In this document: positions 61,203 through 64,000 of the stretch, piece by piece
Numbering within the stretch: the stretch's first letter is position 1
Layout: every line of letters begins with the position of its first letter
Assembly (NCBI GenBank): GCA_945869195.1
Contig: CAMBNV010000003.1
Span: forward strand, 1 to 64,000
DNA length: 64,000 bases
Origin: Gemmatimonas phototrophica
Lineage (GTDB): Bacteria > Gemmatimonadota > Gemmatimonadetes > Gemmatimonadales > Gemmatimonadaceae
Reading direction: 5' to 3'
Made by a program: the position numbers and the translations under genes
Notes under the pieces: model-generated
What the model was told of the DNA's origin: nothing
Seen by the model: the letters and a program-made list of their open reading frames with translations, nothing else
Database searches by the model: none

Positions 61203-61590
61203 GTGTGTGCTCCCCGACTTTACGCGATCACTGCGCGGACTCGCGGTACCCTCCGCGGCCGGTTCGGCTCATGATTGGGTGTGCAATCGACTGATTCAAG
61301 CACGGACTGCGGCGAACAGGGTCCACACGGTCGAGGTACAGGTCGCGGCATTCGACGCAGTGCGTCTCGAGCGCGGGTTTCGCGATGCGATCACCGGCCT
61401 GCAGGGGGGGGCGACAACGACGCGGGCCGCCGCTGCGGACGATTGCAACCGGGCGTGGGAGCGCTGGGTGCTGGCGGTGCAGCGCGTCTTCGACACCGCG
61501 GACGATTGGAGTCGTGCGGTGCTCCCAGGGCTCGGAGATGCACGCGGACGAAACGGTGGCTTCTGGCGCTGCCTCCTCAGGAGGAACTGA
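61195..61590 (+). CDS. Hypothetical protein (131 aa)
   Basis: ORF MPECVLPDFTRSLRGLAVPSAAGSAHDWVCNRL...; overlaps the CYTH stop (8 nt) and the acpS start (TGATG). Confidence 0.55.
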   Translation: MPECVLPDFTRSLRGLAVPSAAGSAHDWVCNRLIQARTAANRVHTVEVQVAAFDAVRLERGFRDAITGLQGGATTTRAAAADDCNRAWERWVLAVQRVFDTADDWSRAVLPGLGDARGRNGGFWRCLLRRN

Positions 61591-61970
61591 TGATTCTCGG
61601 TATTGGATTCGATCTCGTCTCGATCGGACGCGTCGAGGCGATGCTCGCGCGCCAGGAACAGCGCGTGCTCGATCGGCTGTTCACGGCCCACGAGCAGGAG
61701 TACGCGCGCGCGCGTGCCCGTCCGGCGATGCACCTCTCGGCGCGCCTCGCGGCGAAGGAGGCGGCCTTCAAAGCACTCACTGGCAGTGACGAGGCGAAGC
61801 TAATCGGGTGGAAGGAGGCCGAGGTACGGCGCGGTGAAGACGGTCCGCCACTCCTCCACTTCACCGGACGCGCAGCGGCGAGGGCCGCCGAGCTGGGCGT
61901 GGTGCGCGTGCACCTGACGCTGTCGCACACGGATGAGACTGCGGGTGCGGTCGTCATCCTCGAGTCGTAG
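61590..61970 (+). CDS. acpS: Holo-[acyl-carrier-protein] synthase
   Basis: MILGIGFDLVSIGRVEAML; HLSARLAAKEAAFKAL; LSHTDETAGAVVILES. Confidence 0.93.
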   Translation: MILGIGFDLVSIGRVEAMLARQEQRVLDRLFTAHEQEYARARARPAMHLSARLAAKEAAFKALTGSDEAKLIGWKEAEVRRGEDGPPLLHFTGRAAARAAELGVVRVHLTLSHTDETAGAVVILES

Positions 61971-62015
61971 GGCGTCGTCTCGCGAGGGCGCGGCGACGGA
62001 TACTGGCGCCGCTGA

Positions 62016-62849
62016 TCAACCTGCCGCGAGGATCCCGGGCTGCTGCTTGGACGGCCGCGAACGCATCTGCATCCAGACCGCGCCGGCGATCATGAACCCG
62101 AGTGCGATCATCTGTGCCATGGTGAACGTGCCGAAGAACCGGTCGTCCTTGGCGCGGAAGAACTCGACGAAAAAGCGCTCGGCGCCCTGCAGCACGCAGT
62201 ACGCGCCGAAGAGCCACCCCATCGCATGCTTGTGTGCGCGCAGGCGCCAGAGGACGAAGAACATGGCGAGCCCCATCGCCACTTCGTAGAGCTGTGTCGG
62301 GTGCACGGCGAGGACCATGTTTGACGGCATGTCGGCAAAGTCCCTCAGACCGAACAGCTGTGTGAGATTCGCGACGGTGCTGGCCGGGGCGCCCTCGGGG
62401 AATGCCACTCCGAACGCTCCGTTCCAGGGCGTGCCATAGTCGTCGCCCACCGCCCAACACCCGCTGCGTCCGACGGCATAGGCTGCCGCAAGTCCTGGTG
62501 CGCAGGCGTCGGAGATCTTTGCGAAGCTGTCCTTCTTGATGCGCACGACGATCACGCTCGCCAGGATGCCACCCATCAGGCCACCCCAGAACACGAACCC
62601 CGCACGGCTGAAGATCGCCGTGATGTCACCGACGAGGATCGCGTAGTAGACTTTCGCGCCGAGTAGGCCGCCAACGACCGCTGCGACGGTGATGTCGCCC
62701 ATGATCTCGGAGTGCCATCCGCGGCGGTCAAGTTCCTCTGTCGCGACCATCTGCCCGATCACGAAGGCGAGGAGCATCGCGAGCCCGAAGCCGGTGAGCT
62801 CGAGCGGGCCGACGTCGTAGGCGAATGGATGGTGAATGGTCTGGTTCAT
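62016..62849 (-). CDS. lgt: Prolipoprotein diacylglyceryl transferase
   Basis: FWGGLMGGILASVIVVRI, YAVGRSGCWAVGDDYGTPWNG, HPTQLYEVAMGL. Confidence 0.9.
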   Translation of the reverse strand: MNQTIHHPFAYDVGPLELTGFGLAMLLAFVIGQMVATEELDRRGWHSEIMGDITVAAVVGGLLGAKVYYAILVGDITAIFSRAGFVFWGGLMGGILASVIVVRIKKDSFAKISDACAPGLAAAYAVGRSGCWAVGDDYGTPWNGAFGVAFPEGAPASTVANLTQLFGLRDFADMPSNMVLAVHPTQLYEVAMGLAMFFVLWRLRAHKHAMGWLFGAYCVLQGAERFFVEFFRAKDDRFFGTFTMAQMIALGFMIAGAVWMQMRSRPSKQQPGILAAG

Positions 62850-62867
62850 ACGAGAAACTTAGGCGGA

Positions 62868-63914
62868 TTACCCATCCGCGGCGATGAGGCCGGGGATCGG
62901 GAGCGAGGAGTGCGCGTGCAGGGAGGCGTCGTCTCGCTGGCCCTGGTCGTATCGGAAGAGACCGGCGGCGGCGATCATCGCGGCATTGTCGGTCGCGAGT
63001 CGCGGCGGCGGCGCGAACACGGTGCCGCCGATCGGGTCGGCCGTACCCTGCATCGCCGTGACGAGCGAACGATTGCAGGCGACGCCGCCGCCGAGCACGA
63101 TCCGTGTTCGACCGTGCGCGCGCGCGGCGCGCAACGTCTTGGCGGTGAGTGTGTCGATGAGCGCCTCCTGAAAGGCGCGCGCGATATGGGCCCGGTCGCG
63201 ATCAAGGTCATCGCTCGCTCGCACGGCATGCAGCACGGCCGTCTTGAGACCGCTGAACGACACGTCGAAGTAGTCGTCGTCACCGAGGCGCTGACCGCTG
63301 TTGAGCATCGGGCGGGTGAATCGAAAGCGCGAGGGGTCGCCCTGGAGTGCGAGCGCCTCAATGTGTCGGCCGCCCGGGTATGGAAGACCTAATAATTTCG
63401 CGGTCTTATCGAACGCCTCGCCTGCCGCGTCGTCGCGCGTTGCGCCCAGCAGGCGATAGCGACCCCATGCCTCGACGTCCATCAATAGCGTGTGGCCACC
63501 CGAGACGAGTAGGGCTGTGAACGGCGGAGTCGCGTTGGGATGCGCGAGCGCGGTGGCAAAGAGGTGCCCTTCCATGTGGTGCACGCCGATCACCGGCTTG
63601 CCGAGCGATTCGGCGAGTGCCTTCGCATAGCTCACCCCCACCAGGAGCGCGCCGACCAGGCCAGGTGCATGCGTCACGGCAATCGCGTCGATATCCGCGA
63701 ACGTGCACTCCGCTTCGGCGAGTGCACGGCGAGTGACCGGGATGATCGCCGTGAGATGCTCGCGCGACGCGATTTCGGGGACGACGCCACCGAAGATACG
63801 GTGCACGTCTTGCGACAGAATCACCAGCGACTCGAGGATCGGGGCCGATGCGGTCCCGCTTACGACCGCCGCCGAGGTCTCGTCGCAGGAACTCTCGATA
63901 CCGAGGATGCGCAT
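62868..63914 (-). CDS. tsaD: tRNA N6-adenosine threonylcarbamoyltransferase
   Basis: MRILGIESSCDETSAAVV; HHMEGHLFATAL; LLVSGGHTLLMDVE; VLGGGVACNRSL. Confidence 0.97.
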   Translation of the reverse strand: MRILGIESSCDETSAAVVSGTASAPILESLVILSQDVHRIFGGVVPEIASREHLTAIIPVTRRALAEAECTFADIDAIAVTHAPGLVGALLVGVSYAKALAESLGKPVIGVHHMEGHLFATALAHPNATPPFTALLVSGGHTLLMDVEAWGRYRLLGATRDDAAGEAFDKTAKLLGLPYPGGRHIEALALQGDPSRFRFTRPMLNSGQRLGDDDYFDVSFSGLKTAVLHAVRASDDLDRDRAHIARAFQEALIDTLTAKTLRAARAHGRTRIVLGGGVACNRSLVTAMQGTADPIGGTVFAPPPRLATDNAAMIAAAGLFRYDQGQRDDASLHAHSSLPIPGLIAADG

Positions 63915-63958
63915 GGGGTGGCGGTCCGGCGCGCGTGAGCGCGCCAGTCCTCAGGCCG

Positions 63959-64000
63959 TCAGCGCCGCGGTTCCGCGAGCAGTCGCTCGAGAAAGGCGAC
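63959..64000 (-). CDS. C-terminal end of a further minus-strand CDS (partial)
   Basis: Minus-strand frame ...VAFLERLLAEPRR* ends at 63959. Very short, so identity is unknown. Confidence 0.3.
   Translation of the reverse strand, partial: VAFLERLLAEPRR

Noticed and set aside
62440-62480. Degenerate Lgt signature (GRSGCWAVGDDYG instead of GRxGNFxNGE) as a dead enzyme
   Set aside because: GRxGC..xGDDYG-type variants are, to my knowledge, common in Lgt homologs outside Proteobacteria, so not treated as anomalous.

Overview
64 kb high-GC bacterial chromosomal window, densely coding. The domain mix suggests Gemmatimonadota (inference, not tested). No rRNA, tRNA, CRISPR or transposase gene was recognised. 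From left to right: an ECF sigma / anti-sigma / Spy-like sensor / TolC / adaptor efflux operon; a long minus-strand housekeeping run (PPIase, nth, polX, M42 peptidase, BtuF-like, amidohydrolase); a truncated aminopeptidase P remnant; an M14 peptidase; metF-metH; a second ECF sigma operon carrying two glycogen-binding (CBM48-like) domain proteins; citrate synthase; mutY; a MoxR/VWA pair; a molybdopterin oxidoreductase; glcDEF with ygfZ; a primary-type sigma factor; aroB; a TamA/TamB-like pair; acpS, lgt and tsaD. Main observations worth a second look: (1) a SAM-II-like riboswitch with promoter and terminator in front of metF-metH; (2) the ECF/CBM48 four-gene operon, with a perfect 17-bp-arm hairpin inside the signal-peptide codons of its last gene; (3) a PolX whose polymerase Asp triad appears lost while the PHP domain is kept; (4) a HAD protein with motif I changed from DxD to ExE; (5) an aminopeptidase P remnant; (6) a Cnr-like ECF-controlled efflux module. 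All family calls come from reading the translations. No database search was run.
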